Part shown: piece by piece, positions 10,355 to 21,184 of the stretch | Position numbering within the stretch: position 1 is the stretch's first letter | How the letters are laid out: each line of letters starts with the position of its first letter | Assembly: GCA_963575645.1 (NCBI GenBank) | Contig: OY754467.1 | Span: 32,547,108 to 32,611,107, forward strand | DNA length: 64,000 nt | Origin: Xanthostigma xanthostigma | Taxonomy: Eukaryota; Arthropoda; Insecta; Raphidioptera; Raphidiidae | Reading direction: 5' to 3' | The notes under the pieces: generated by a model | The model's input: the letters and a program-made list of their open reading frames with translations, nothing else | Database searches by the model: none | Told to the model about the DNA's origin: nothing | Made by a program: the position numbers and the translations under genes

Positions 10355-11323
10355 CTGGCGAGGAGTAGGTAAGTTGGAGCTAAAAGTTCTCCGGCTTTTG
10401 ATTTTTTTTTATTTACGGAATATTTTTTTAATTCTGATGAAGAACTGTTTTCTGTTTAGTCTAAGCTCTGACCATTCAAAGGCCACCACATGACGATACT
10501 AAAATTTTATTATTGAGTTTATTAACAGATAATATATGATGAAAAACATCAAATCAGTGGCAGGTAATTCGATTGTTTCTTATCATTTTTCGTTATCAGT
10601 ATTTCAAATACGCCTCAACATTACTTCTTAAAATTTATAGAGATTATAGAAAAGTATAAATTATTTAATAACATCATCGGCTGCCTTGCATGTTTTTGCA
10701 TACCTGGCACATCTCATATTAAACATTTATCTATTTGTGAGGTCTGCCGAGTATGCGAAAAAATTTGTATAATAGCCGATGATAATTGTGAATAATTATA
10801 TAATATTTCACTATAATTCGTAGATCAGTAAAAATTGGTAGAGTCATTTTCGAGTACAGACAGATAGACATACATTTTGGAATCGACTTCTCTCGTCTAG
10901 GACCTAGGTCATATACAATATTTGAAAATACGCGAGAAAACGAATTTGTAGACAAAATTCCCTTCACAGTTTTGTATTTTAGCGTGATTATTTCTTGCAA
11001 AAAGAAAGCACTTATCACATCATCTTTTATGAAACAAAAGAAAAAAAACACACGCACACAAACGTACTTGTGTCTTTAGTTTAATTTGGGATAAGCTAAA
11101 TTTATTTGTGTACGAGGATCAAGAAATATAAGGATGACAGAAGAAAAAGAAGAAGAAGAAAAAGAAGAAAAAAAACAGTGCAATTGTTCTAATATAGGGA
11201 GGTGAACAGGGTGGTATATATGAGGCAAAAATAAAATTTCTTTTTTCTTTCGTTCTACAATAAACACATACAAACGATAAATTACAGTTAATTGTGCTAT
11301 GCTTTAGATTAATTGGCTTTCAG
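10355..11323. other. interval with a polypurine tract, no clear gene
   Basis: It holds a GAAGAAAAAGAAGAAG-type purine run near 11140-11175 and a short inverted repeat around ATCATCGGCT (about 10672 and 10775). The 108-codon minus-strand frame at 10731-11057 shows no domain. Confidence 0.35.
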
Positions 11324-11655
11324 GAATGCCTCTGAAAGATGGTACGGCTGAAATTGTTAGGGCGGAGACGACCGATGACGATGAAACGGCCGGCAGGAGG
11401 GAGCAACCCCACGGCGCTACAGAAAAATTCCTTCTCGCTATCCCGATTCAGAATGACGTGGTGGTGCTCCAATCAACTTATTCCGGTTTGGATAATACGG
11501 TGTCTCAAAAGTTACTGCCTTGCGTATATTTAAGTCATGTTTGTTTGAAATTGTTTTTATTTGACCAAAGTACGCAGAGAATTTTGAAAGCTTTGCATAC
11601 ATTATTAGTTTCGTTATTTAAAGTACGATTTAAAAATCGAGATACTTTTTCATAG
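11324..11655 (+). CDS. possible coding exon or small hypothetical gene
   Basis: A pyrimidine-bearing acceptor GGCTTTCAG ends at 11323. Two bases later an ATG (11326) opens 109 codons to TAG at 11653-11655. The first 60 or so codons are GC-richer than the neighbourhood and encode an acidic, hydrophilic stretch (E-T-T-D-D-D-E-T-A-G-R-R-E). The remainder returns to AT-rich composition and may be intron read-through. I see no known domain, signal peptide or repeat. A 5' splice site inside the frame is not clear. This is a tentative exon only. Confidence 0.2.
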
Positions 11656-12039
11656 CGCAAATTTTTTATTCTAATACGACTTTTTATTTAATTCATTGTT
11701 TAAATTCTGCCTTTTCAACAAAGAAAGAAAGAACAGCAGCGAAAAAAAGTATTTATGTCGTTTTTAAGAACGATCCTTGAAAATATTTTGATGAGTATAA
11801 TTTATATATATGTGCGTGTGTATAAGATATCATATATCTTTTTCTTAATTATCAATCAAAAAACCTTTTCATTTCAACTCAAATTTTATTCTCCTCAAAT
11901 TAAATAAAACATTCATTTTTATATCTAGAATTCTGTACAGATATTATACAATTCAAAACTATTTTACATAATAACAATAATTATAAAGTCAGATTCACAA
12001 TTAGAAATCAAATATATAACAATCTGTAGGTATATAGGT

Positions 12040-12601
12040 ATCTTAAAAAAAAAACTTCGGAGAAGTAAAAACTTCGTTCTGTGCTAAATTCAAAAACTTG
12101 AGGCGACTGAATCTCAGAATTATAACTTAAAAAAAAAAAAGAATTTCGAGGCAGACAAGAAATTGAAATCAAGCTCGAAATTCTGTGCCTAAGACGTCGA
12201 AAAAAAAAAGAATTTTGAGGCAGACAAGGAATTGAAATCCAACTTCGAAATTCTGTGCTTATAAAAGCTACAAGAGCAACAGCAAAAAAATGCAAAGACG
12301 GTGTTCGCATAACTCCTTTAGTTACCACTAAAAAAACGCCGTCTGTGCACTTTTTTTTGCTGTTGCTCTTGTAGCTTTTATAAGCACAGAATTTCGAAGT
12401 TGGATTTCAATTCCTTGTCTGCCTCAAAATTCTTTTTTTTTTCGACGTCTTAGGCACAGAATTTCGAGCTTGATTTCAATTTCTTGTCTGCCTCGAAATT
12501 CTTTTTTTTTTTAAGTTATAATTCTGAGATTCAGTCGCCTCAAGTTTTTGAATTTAGCACAGAACGAAGTTTTTACTTCTCCGAAGTTTTTTTTTTAAGA
12601 T
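12040..12601. repeat. 562-bp near-perfect hairpin
   Basis: The arms (12040 to about 12305 and about 12336-12601) are almost exact reverse complements, beginning ATCTTAAAAA and ending TTTTTAAGAT. Each arm holds two similar AATTYYGAGGCAGACAAGRA blocks, so there is also internal direct repetition. No target duplication was resolved. The two ORFs seen here are the same arm read twice. Confidence 0.8.
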
Positions 12602-12759
12602 TTCACGTCTTTTTCCAAAGTGTGAGACATTATTTTTATTTTTTCTCCAAAAAATAAACATATGTGCATTTTTAGAATTAAGAGGCCACAGATTCCATGA
12701 AGGCCAATTTTGAAGGCATGAAAAAAAATCAATGAACAAGGCCATTAAAAATACAAAAT

Positions 12760-13165
12760 TTTTTTCATATCATTTGTAAAATACCTACTTATTTTGCATT
12801 AAAAAAGAAGTTTCACTTTGAAAACTTTCCTATTTTTAATTTTTGTTGCACTTTTTATTGTGAATATGTTTTTAATAAATTAAATTATTTAAATCTGACT
12901 TCAATCATATATTTTGTTATTTTTTAATAAAAAATTTGACGAAAGTGTATTTTTCAAAAAAAAAGAAAAAAAAATTAAAAATTAAAAAAGAAAAATATCA
13001 AGTGGAAATAAAATGGAGTAGAAAAACAAAAATTTTTCCAATGATGGCGGCGGGAATCGAACCCGAGACCCTGTTATTAGTGTTATTACTAGTCTAACGT
13101 CGTAACCGTTAGTCCACGGGCATACTCGCAGTATAAGCTGTTATTGTGGTACAGAAGTATATATG
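12760..13165 (-). repeat. fragment of the same family as the 7.9-8.4 kb part of the hAT element
   Basis: Read on the minus strand, it shares CACTTCTGTACC, a tRNA-like block, then CCATTTTATT and CCACTTGATATTT, in the same order as 8003-8155. It has no hAT terminus. Confidence 0.5.
13044..13121 (-). pseudogene. tRNA-like sequence
   Basis: On the minus strand, GGACTAACGGTTACG resembles an A box and GGGTTCGATTCCCG is a good B box/T arm. The segment between them is too long and the acceptor ends do not pair. Confidence 0.4.
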
Positions 13166-13356
13166 GGTGATACGAAAAATCGGTCCTATGAAAGTCACGT
13201 GGTCACAGAACTATAAAACTTGGAAACTGGTCTCATATACACAGCGTTATATGGGAGCTAGGCAAAATCAATGTATAAGAATACGTTAGAGATACGTCGG
13301 CATTTAGCACAGAAAAGAATCTCTAACGAGATTCTTCGATATTAAAATTTCTTTCT

Positions 13357-13470
13357 ATGTATGAGACACTGAGAGTAGAGCACCTCTTGGTGAACTGCCC
13401 GCTATATGACATGGAAAGGATTAAAACAGAACTTTCTTCAAATCTAAAAACTATATACTTACCTATCTAA
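13357..13470 (+). pseudogene. remnant of a non-LTR retroelement RNase H C-terminus
   Basis: The 37-codon frame contains V-E-H-L-L-V-N-C-P-L-Y and then acidic/basic residues. This resembles the 'EHLL..CP.Y' zone at the C-terminal end of pol proteins in jockey/R1-type non-LTR elements. Nothing else of the element is recognisable here. The match is short and rests on pattern memory only. Confidence 0.35.
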
Positions 13471-13942
13471 TAAGTAAAATTATCATTACCATTTATTAAT
13501 AAATTTGTAATTTTTCAGTATTGTGATTATAACCACAACATACAACTGTAATCATTTTAGTAGTGATAATGACCACAGCAGCCGATTCACTTGTTTTTTT
13601 TTTTGTTAAAATAAAAAAAAATTCTTTGAAACGCATCTCTTTTTAAATCTGTACGGAGAACACGTATGGTCGGTTCTGAATGCGAAAAAGCCAACGAGAT
13701 GTCGTTATGAAGCAGGGTTTATCCCTAGTTTATGCGCTAACACCGTCTTACATGAAGATCTGACGTAGAATAAGAATTCAGTTCTCTAAAAATGTCCCTA
13801 CAAGGTTAGGTTCAACAGTTTTAGTTTCAAAATACATAACGGTCTTGATAATTTTGAAAATATTAATAGAGAAGAGCCATATGATTAAATTAAATTAAAT
13901 TTTATTGAATTTAATTTAATTTATCAAAATTAAAAATAATTG

Positions 13943-14014
13943 TTCCGGTACCGGGAATCGAACCCGAGCCTCCTGGGTGAAAGCCAGGTATCCTAGCCAC
14001 TAGACCATACCGGA
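13943..14014 (-). tRNA. tRNA-Glu(TTC)
   Basis: A 72-nt cloverleaf: acceptor TCCGGTA pairs with TACCGGA, the D arm contains TCTAGTGGCTAGGA, the anticodon stem CCTGG/CCAGG holds loop CTTTCAC (anticodon TTC), and the T arm is CGGGTTCGATTCCCG. The discriminator base is A. CCA is not encoded, as usual in eukaryotes. There is no intron. On the coding strand a T5 run follows, a plausible RNA polymerase III stop. This is the last unit of the array in transcription order. Confidence 0.95.
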
Positions 14015-14085
14015 CATGTTAACAGTATTCTTATGTGAAAAAGAAACTCTGCTAAGCACACACAGAAAATAAAAAAAAAACTTAA

Positions 14086-14157
14086 TTCCGGTACCGGGAA
14101 TCGAACCCGAGCCTCCTGGGTGAAAGCCAGGTATCCTAGCCACTAGACCATACCGGA
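14086..14157 (-). tRNA. tRNA-Glu(TTC)
   Basis: Identical to the 13943 copy over the mature sequence. A run of ten T follows on the coding strand. Confidence 0.95.
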
Positions 14158-14227
14158 CATGTTTACGGCATTCTTATGTGAAAAAGAAACTCTGCTAAGC
14201 ACACACATAAAATTAAAAAAAAACTTA

Positions 14228-14299
14228 TTCCGGTACCGGGAATCGAACCCGAGCCTCCTGGGTGAAAGCCAGGTATCCTAGCCACTAGACCATACCGGA
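14228..14299 (-). tRNA. tRNA-Glu(TTC)
   Basis: Identical mature sequence, with a T8 terminator downstream. Confidence 0.95.
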
Positions 14300-14370
14300 C
14301 ATGTTTACGGCATTCTTATGTGAAAAAGAAACTCTGCTAAGCACACACATAAAATTAAAAAAAGAACTTA

Positions 14371-14442
14371 TTCCGGTACCGGGAATCGAACCCGAGCCTC
14401 CTGGGTGAAAGCCAGGTATCCTAGCCACTAGACCATACCGGA
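14371..14442 (-). tRNA. tRNA-Glu(TTC)
   Basis: Identical mature sequence. The downstream T7 run is preceded by a C not seen in the neighbouring units. Confidence 0.95.
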
Positions 14443-14509
14443 CATGTTTACAGCGTTCTTATGTGAAAAAGAAACTTTGCTAAGTACACACATAAAATAA
14501 AAAAAATTA

Positions 14510-14581
14510 TTCCGGTACCGGGAATCGAACCCGAGCCTCCTGGGTGAGAGCCAGGTATCCTAGCCACTAGACCATACCGGA
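14510..14581 (-). tRNA. tRNA-Glu(CTC)
   Basis: Same cloverleaf as its neighbours, but one base differs in the anticodon loop: CTCTCAC replaces CTTTCAC, giving CTC, which reads GAG. The rest is unchanged. A T8 run follows. Confidence 0.95.
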
Positions 14582-15220
14582 CATGAGCGTTTAACGTACT
14601 ATACTCAATCGAGATCAGATGTAATACTATTTATAAATATGTACATCATTATACAAAACACTACAACAGCCACCCGCTGTACAGTGTAGGTACACTTACA
14701 TCTAATTATGAAAGGGAAATTTTTTCTTTATGACAATTTTCAAAGTAATAGAATTTTGTTTATAATGTATTATATCTACTAATATATTAGTATTAAATTA
14801 TTTATTAATTTATTTAATAATAAATAACTTGATTAGTTAACTAATTATTAATACATGAAAAACAACGCCGTGCAAATACGACTATATTCTCTAAGTCCGC
14901 TGCACCATAATATTATGTCTATATTTAATAGGCAATCCACCGATCAAAGTCGGACCGAACTGCCAGTAGTTAAACAATTAATCGGTCCTAGTAGATCACA
15001 ATTTAGAAAAAGAAAGTGGGAAGTAAATGAGGAAAATTGGCGGTGTGAGTTGTGAGTTAAGGGAAGAAAGGAGAAGATATGTTCGGAGAAAAAAAAATAG
15101 GGATACTAAACGACGACTAAGATTCAAGCTAGAAGCAAAGTTCTCATTGCGGTACAGTATCGGTAAAATTAATTTGTGTCTATTACATTTTTAGTATTTT
15201 TGATTTGTTATAGGAAAATC
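14582..15220. other. AT-rich spacer between tRNA-Glu genes
   Basis: No supported feature. A 66-codon frame at 14855-15055 has no domain. Confidence 0.4.
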
Positions 15221-15424
15221 AATTAGGGGATCAGTTCAAAAAGTTTTGAAAATTTTGTGATTTTCAAATCGCTGTGTTATCACAAAAAATTATCGGATTT
15301 TATAAAACTAGAAAGTTCAAGCTTTAAAAACAATATTTTTACAAAAAGTCGATCATTTTTTTGCGATAATACAACGATATGAAAATCACAAAACTATCGA
15401 CATTTTTAATCTGATCCTCTAATT
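15221..15424. mobile_element. short inverted-repeat element
   Basis: AATTAGGGGATCAG and CTGATCCTCTAATT bound it, and complementarity continues inward through GTGATTTTCA/TGAAAATCAC. It has no coding potential. Confidence 0.5.
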
Positions 15425-15451
15425 AAATTTAATAAAATTTATAAAAATTTA

Positions 15452-15523
15452 TTCCGGTACCGGGAATCGAACCCGAGCCTCCTGGGTGAAAGCCAGGTAT
15501 CCTAGCCACTAGACCATACCGGA
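15452..15523 (-). tRNA. tRNA-Glu(TTC), detached copy
   Basis: Mature sequence identical to the array copies, but 870 bp away. Its flanks lack the array spacer apart from ACATGT at the 5' side, so it is not simply a sixth unit in register. A T5 run follows on the coding strand. Confidence 0.95.
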
Positions 15524-15714
15524 CATGTGTGCAAGTCTCAAATGAAGAAAACACATAGACGCTATGACGAGCCTCACTATTTTTAAATGTAGGTGAAATT
15601 ATTTTTAACTTTGAAGTTGCAATCAATGACTATATTTAATTTGCTGTTTATTTGTTTTATCTTCATTAATTTTATGAATTTTCGTTGTAATAACGATACA
15701 AACTTATGTAAAAT

Positions 15715-15734
15715 TAGATAGATAGATAGATAGA
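15715..15734 (+). repeat. (TAGA)n microsatellite
   Basis: About five tetranucleotide copies, followed by TAGAATAGAA. Confidence 0.9.
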
Positions 15735-15891
15735 ATAGAATTTATTGTTAAACCTATTTAGGATGCAACATGTCAGTTACAATCAATTTCACAATTTAAA
15801 TTTTACAAATTAAAAACAATTTTTCAATTAGAATTTTACAGATTAAATTTAAAAATAGCAGGTAGTCGATATTTTTATCTCTGATTTTATG

Positions 15892-16068
15892 AATAAAAAA
15901 TAGAGAATAGTTACTTCTTACCACAACAAGTTTATTAGTGGATGTACATTTCGAGAGCTATGCTCTCATCTTCAGCAATACACTAAACTCAAGAAGTAAC
16001 TATTAAGAAGTAACTATTCTCTATTTTTTATTAGATTCAAACCACAGTGCTCCTAATATTTTTGTTAT
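15892..16068 (+). mobile_element. Penelope-derived palindromic element, 11-bp TSD
   Basis: Perfect direct repeats CTGATTTTATG lie at 15881-15891 and 16069-16079. The left arm starts AATAAAAAATAGAGAATAG and its inverse ends near 16032. A tail of about 36 nt (16033-16068) separates the right arm from the duplication. GAAGTAACTATT is locally duplicated in the right arm. The left arm holds the best hammerhead-like stem in the window. Confidence 0.7.
15949..15975 (-). ncRNA. hammerhead-like core with 6-bp GC-containing stem II
   Basis: Minus strand: CTGAAGA, a T, stem GAGAGC/GCTCTC with loop ATA, then GAAA. All CUGANGA and GAAA core bases are intact. A stem III partner and cleavage triplet were not located. 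Confidence 0.4.
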
Positions 16069-16079
16069 CTGATTTTATG

Positions 16080-17611
16080 GCATCACCTATCCATGGATTC
16101 AGTTAAAACTTTTGTAAAACTTGAAAGCGTTTATCCTTAAAAAGCAATTTTTCAGATATTTTACTTTTTTTGTCTTCAAAATACAACCTCGAAAAAATTG
16201 TTAAAGTAGGGTGAACGATTTCAGATTTTCCAAATTTTCGAGAGTTTGATAGCCTAAAAATACCTATGTCTATAATTTATGTATGTGAATTTTATATTTA
16301 AATTTAATGAACACACTTCTTGTTCGAACATCCGCGTCAAATGTTTCAGTTTTTAGTTTAAAAGTACTCTATCTCGACAAAATTACTTCTGTAGGGTTCG
16401 AAATTAATATCATTTTAGTTGTTGAGCAATTCTAATACAAATTTCAATGTGTGGTGTCATAATATGGTCCGAATTATAATATCGTAGAAAACGAGGGGGC
16501 GGTTTTATAGGCTTCGCACTTGTGACAGCCGAATAACATTAAAATCTTGCAGCCTTCTTAGTTGTTCAAAGTCTTGAAAACTTAAGTCTAACTCTACTAG
16601 GTGTAACACAGTAAAATGTTATAGCGGTCATTGAAGTTGCGTAAGAGCAAGTATACTTTCTTCATTTTATTTTTCAACTAAAAGAAAAGTCCCAGTCGGG
16701 GAAGGATTTTAGCGAGTTCAAAATTTGTCTTAAAGCGCGGGTTGATGGTAATTTCAAAGCATTAATTAATTAATTATCGTTGATATTTTTGTTATGAATT
16801 TAAGATGTAAACCTAATCTCTTGAGGTAGGTAATAATTATAGTTAAGGTTTTGTGAAGTTCGGAAAAATTACATGTCTTTTTCTCGTAATAAATTATTTT
16901 TAGCAAAAATAATATTGTGTTGTTCTCAATATGCAAAAAAAATTCTAGTTTTGTTGAAAATCGAAGAATTTAATGATATTTCCGATATGGCTTTATGTTG
17001 AAAAGGGTTGCTGAATTTATTTATGAAATAAAATATATCCAATATTAAGTTACGAGTACTAAGCATAACTTTAAGCAGAACTGAGAAAAGTTCATCAAAA
17101 TAGTTATTATAACTAAAAATTTAGTTTGTAAGCCTGTGGGGTTTCTCCAACGAAACTAATATTATTGTATGTAAACAAGCGTGAACGTACAGTAGTCTAC
17201 ATATAACCGTGTAATAAAAAAAGCCGGTATTTGTCTTTTGCTCGCATTAGGTACACCTATTTGCTTGTATCCTTTAATTTTGGGTATAACTGTATCGAGT
17301 TTAATGAAAATCGATCTTACTTTTTTCGAGTGATGCTGGTACAAATACAGACAGAAAGACCAAAATTGTAAGCGAGATATGGGTACTAGGTAGTAGGTAC
17401 TAGAAAACCTCGATAAACCCACAAGAAAACGCGTACGGAGGTTCTATTACAGTTTTTCTATATTTTTATTAACTACTCGTATGTATACATTTTTTTCATA
17501 GAAGTTCAACCGATTCAGCTCGCCAAGCCGAACGCCTTCTTACACCGGGCCTCAAGGATAGAGTCCTGTCAGCCGTACCCTTGTAGAGGTTAAGTTGCAG
17601 ATATTGTATAG
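16080..17611. other. interval without recognised features
   Basis: AT-rich, with only short frames; the 86-codon minus-strand frame at 17162-17422 shows no domain. Confidence 0.4.
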
Positions 17612-17613
17612 TA

Positions 17614-17995
17614 CACCTATCCCCCGATTTACACGGTAGATACGTTCCTGAGAAAAACGTGTAAATCGAAAATTAAAAATTTTCAAGTCAAAACCGTGTA
17701 AATCGAAAAGCTTGCAGAAAATGCATAATTTTGATATTTAACAGTTGTGATTTTTTTCAATATTTTTAGGTGTAGATAAAACTTTAATTTTATGCGAAGA
17801 AATACAGACACAGTGTGCGTGTGCAGCAAGTCAGCACATACGCTCGGGATTCCCTGTGAGATGTGTACACAGCGCACGTGTTCAATCACAGTAGCATTTA
17901 GTAGAGTGCGATAAAAACAAAAAAAAACTTATTTGGAAAACCGTGTAAAAGCGAAAACGTGTAAAACAAGTACCGTGTAAATCGGGGGATGGGTG
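17614..17995. mobile_element. pogo/Tigger-type MITE
   Basis: Ends CACCTATCCCCCGATTTACA and its near-exact complement, with TA outside both (17612-17613 and 17996-17997). Subterminal copies of CGTGTAAATCGAAAA recur at both ends. There is no transposase. Confidence 0.7.
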
Positions 17996-18316
17996 TATTA
18001 CCATTTTAGATCAGGGTCCACTGAACATTTGAAACGCACAGTGACATGAGGAGCACTGAACATATTATTATGAACATTATATTTAGACAACATAATGCAA
18101 CGCAACAGAAATAAACTGTTTCGCATAAATAACTTCTGCAAACTTCAGTATGCGTAGTTGTTATGCGAAAACTATAAAGTATGCACTAGTTATTCTGTTA
18201 AAATGAACTTGAGAAACCCACAATATAACTTTCACAACACGCGCTTTCTAAATTACAACATTAGTGTAATGGCAATTTTTGTCATATTTTTAAATGTCGT
18301 CAGTCTTAATTGTTAA

Positions 18317-18696
18317 GGTCGCTGCACACGAGGCTGGTTTTGCCGTTAGATTCCTTGCTAGATTTTACTGCTAGTTTTCAAGCGCTGGTTTTTAGAATGG
18401 CTTTATGTGTACGCTTCACACAATGCATGTATTGAAGTTTGCTTTAAAGAGGGGTTTGATAGTTGGAACGTTAACAAAAGTGGACGTTTATTGTCTCTGA
18501 ACAATGTTTGCTTGTGGGCGTTTGTTCATGTCGCCCACGTGACAAGATATTGTATCCTGATTGGTTCTTGCTCAGAACAATCATTCAGAGGATCAAGTCA
18601 GCAGGCGAGCTGCAGTCACGTCATTTCCAGCCTGCCGGCTAGCAAGAAGTCCCAGCAGTGTTTCTAGCGGATAAACCAGCATCGTGTGCGGCGGCC
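18317..18696. mobile_element. piggyBac-type MITE, second copy
   Basis: Left GGTCGCTGCACACGAGGCT after TTAA (18313-18316); right ATCGTGTGCGGCGGCC followed by TTTA, a decayed TTAA. Internal blocks match 6980-7421, including CCACGTGACAAGATA and TTGGTTCTTGCTCA. Confidence 0.65.
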
Positions 18697-18805
18697 TTTA
18701 CTCTTCATATTCCAATGACGCCTAATGAAAATCACCTTTAGGAGGACGTGAAATAACGTTGCAAATATGCTGTATTATGAAAAAGTGGATTGTTTTGTTG
18801 TATTG

Positions 18806-18965
18806 CACGCATACCGATAAACTAGCGGTATGTGCTCTATTATCGCTTTGTGTGTCAGAGATCACTTTGGTTCATACAAGAAGTTATCTAAGTTAATTTC
18901 ACACGAAATCTATGCAAATTGTAACTTTTTGAAAAGAGGAGATTCTGTTCTACAAAACAGAACCA
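18806..18965 (+). repeat. block shared with 7545-7700
   Basis: Same order of ACTAGCGGTATGTGCTCTA, TTCATACAAGAAGTTAT and GAGGAGATTCTGTTCTA. MITE and block occur together at both places, so a larger composite has been copied. Confidence 0.6.
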
Positions 18966-19075
18966 GATCAATTCGAGTTCATAATTACTGCTAAAAATGT
19001 AATTGAAAATCACGACCAGAGCTCTACAGATCGCAATTTTGGTAGGATCGCCCTGGTTTATATTTTATTTTATTT

Positions 19076-19527
19076 TTAACCGACTTCAAAAAAAAGGAGG
19101 AGGTTTTTTTTATGTATGTTCACCGATTTCTCCGTCAATTATGGACCGATTTTCAATTTTTTTTTTTATTCGAAAGAGTGCACCTCAGAGGTGGTCCCAT
19201 CGGAACAAAGTCAGGATCTGATGGTGGAATCCGGAGAAATCGAGGGAAACTCTCAAATTTCAAAGGCACGCATAATGTTTTTTTTATGTATGTTCACCGA
19301 TTTTTAGTGTTAGATTAACACTAAAAAGAGAAAAATAAAATATTCTAACAAAAAAATTGAACCGACTTCACACTAAAAAGTAAAAAATAATTGCGTATTA
19401 AAATGTTTTGGAGTCGGTGTAGTTCTCGGAATAGATTTCATTTTGGCTGACACCGACTCCAAAACATTTCAATACGCAATTATTTTTTACTTTTTAGTGT
19501 GAAGTCGGTTCAATTTTTTTGTTAAAA
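19076..19527 (+). mobile_element. 'ACCGACTTC' element, copy 1, ending in a hairpin
   Basis: Starts TTTAACCGACTTCAAA plus a GGAGGAGG motif and ends GAAGTCGGTTCAATTTT. The right part (about 19345-19527) is a hairpin with long arms and a unique 29-nt loop at 19421-19449. The frame at 19112-19318 is similar in copy 2 (44284-44782), but it tracks the repeat and is not evidence of a gene. Confidence 0.65.
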
Positions 19528-19654
19528 ATATTTTTTTTCGATGTCAATGATGCAGTCATATTCCACAGCCATCTTCGTTCAATAAGTATTTTCCGTGCGG
19601 ATAAAATACATTGGTTTCACTTTAGTCACTCCGCATATATTAATATGCGTACAT

Positions 19655-19687
<33 letters not shown>

Positions 19688-21058
19688 CATTAGCATGTTA
19701 GTTAAGACGGCGGATTTACCGAAACATGTGCCCCAACGGAGGCCGTATACAATGCGAGTGCATGTAGTTCACAGAAAACGCCCGTTCAAATTACGACCTT
19801 TGGTGGATTTTAGTGCCTCAGACGTTCACACACATATACACACGCGCTTGGTTTATTTCTTATGCGTATGCCGAGTACAAGAATACTGTTCGTTCATTGA
19901 CAGTGTCTGCTGGCCCAATACTATGTGTGCTTTATAATTGCTTATCGTATTACCATTCCCAACCACAAATGGGGGGAATGGTACTAGATAGTTTAGGTCA
20001 AAAATCACTTTTCAAAAATTTTACAATCTCTTTTCGTTTTGAGGTTCCCCGAATCCAAAAAAAACATATTTTTGGAAAAACTCTGTGCGTCTGTTAGTCG
20101 GTTAGTCTGACTACGATACAGGTCAAACGAATGAGCGGATTGAAACCAAATTTTGGAAGGATGTTTGGTGCGCAAATATGAAGAGCCCTATTGTTTTTGG
20201 GAAAAAAAACGGTGCATGAGCAGAAGAGATATATGCTATAACGGTGTTTTTCTATATAATAATGCGGTATACTTTTCACGACGGCTTATTATTCTATTTA
20301 TTTTTTCAAGAAAGTTTCGTTAAACATTTTTTTTCTAAACTTTATAGTTTCGGAAATACTTAGAAAATAAAATAAGCAGCTGTTCATCTGTTTTGTAGAT
20401 CTGTCAGAAATAAACTAGTTAAGCATGCTTTGATTAATTTTTACATGACGTGGAACAATAATTTATGTAGGTAACCATTGCAACGAATAGCAAATATAAT
20501 ATTGAATACTATCCATTACCCGCGTCACCTCACGCGATATTAGAAATTTTATTTTCTTTATTATACTATGTATATCAAATGTCAACATTTTGAAGTTGGA
20601 ATGGTCCCGTCGCCCAATTAGCTGGATTTTTTTTTAATCTTGTCTATACTTTTGACGTTATGTTTTAGACCCAAACTAAAAACTTGTAAGTTTTGGAACG
20701 GATAAAAAAAGATTAATTGTAAAATTCAATTTAAAAATTTACAGTGAGCACATACCGTCTTGCACTATAGAATTTAAATTTTTGTTGAAACTTTTTGGGG
20801 AGAATCGATATAATTTTAATAAAATATTAGAAGATTTTGTCGCTTTCAATGTATATAATGTTGAAAACAAATGTCGATTCAAAATCCACATTAATGCCAA
20901 ATTATGCAATTAAAGTGCAAAGTGAGAGCTCAAAAACAGTACATTTTTGGATTGTCGTTTCTTTTTGTTTATTAATTTCAAACGTCAAAATAGAATCTAT
21001 TATATTTTCCGAATGATAATAAATCAAAACGTACCACTCTCTCTTGCCCCTACAATAA
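19528..21058. other. interval with a (TG)n microsatellite at 19658-19686
   Basis: Apart from the dinucleotide run I see no supported gene. Frames across 19656-19937 encode Cys-Val repeats from the microsatellite. Confidence 0.4.
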
Positions 21059-21184
21059 TATACTAAACGTAACCCTCTCTCTTTCTATCTTCACTAACTT
21101 ATATCTCCCTCTCAACTTCCAATATACGAAACATAACTCTCTCTCTTACTATCTTCACTAACTTATATCGCCCTCTCAACTAGC
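21059..21184 (+). repeat. tandem pair of ~63-bp CT-rich units
   Basis: TATACTAAACGTAACCCTCT... and TATACGAAACATAACTCTCT... share CTATCTTCACTAACTTATAT and CCCTCTCAACT. A partial third unit precedes them. Confidence 0.8.

Larger units (their letters stand above)
13943..14581 (-). repeat. tandem array of five tRNA-Glu units
   Basis: Unit starts fall at 13943, 14086, 14228, 14371 and 14510, so the step is 139-143 bp. Spacers are near-identical (CTTATGTGAAAAAGAAACT, then CTAAGYACACACA and an A run). The repeat unit is therefore gene plus spacer, as expected from unequal crossing-over. Confidence 0.9.

Noticed and set aside
10731..11057. 108-codon minus-strand ORF
   Set aside because: Low-complexity Phe/Ile-rich translation of AT-rich DNA, without domain or promoter.
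13943..14581. Regular repeats resembling a CRISPR-like array
   Set aside because: The repeats are tRNA genes and the 'spacers' are near-identical to one another; the context is eukaryotic.
19112..19318. ORF whose translation is conserved at 44317-44571
   Set aside because: Conservation follows the repeated DNA; overlapping frames are equally conserved and the element shows no codon-level signal.
19656..19937. 93-codon ORF starting with Cys-Val repeats
   Set aside because: It begins in the (TG)n microsatellite, and the rest has no domain.
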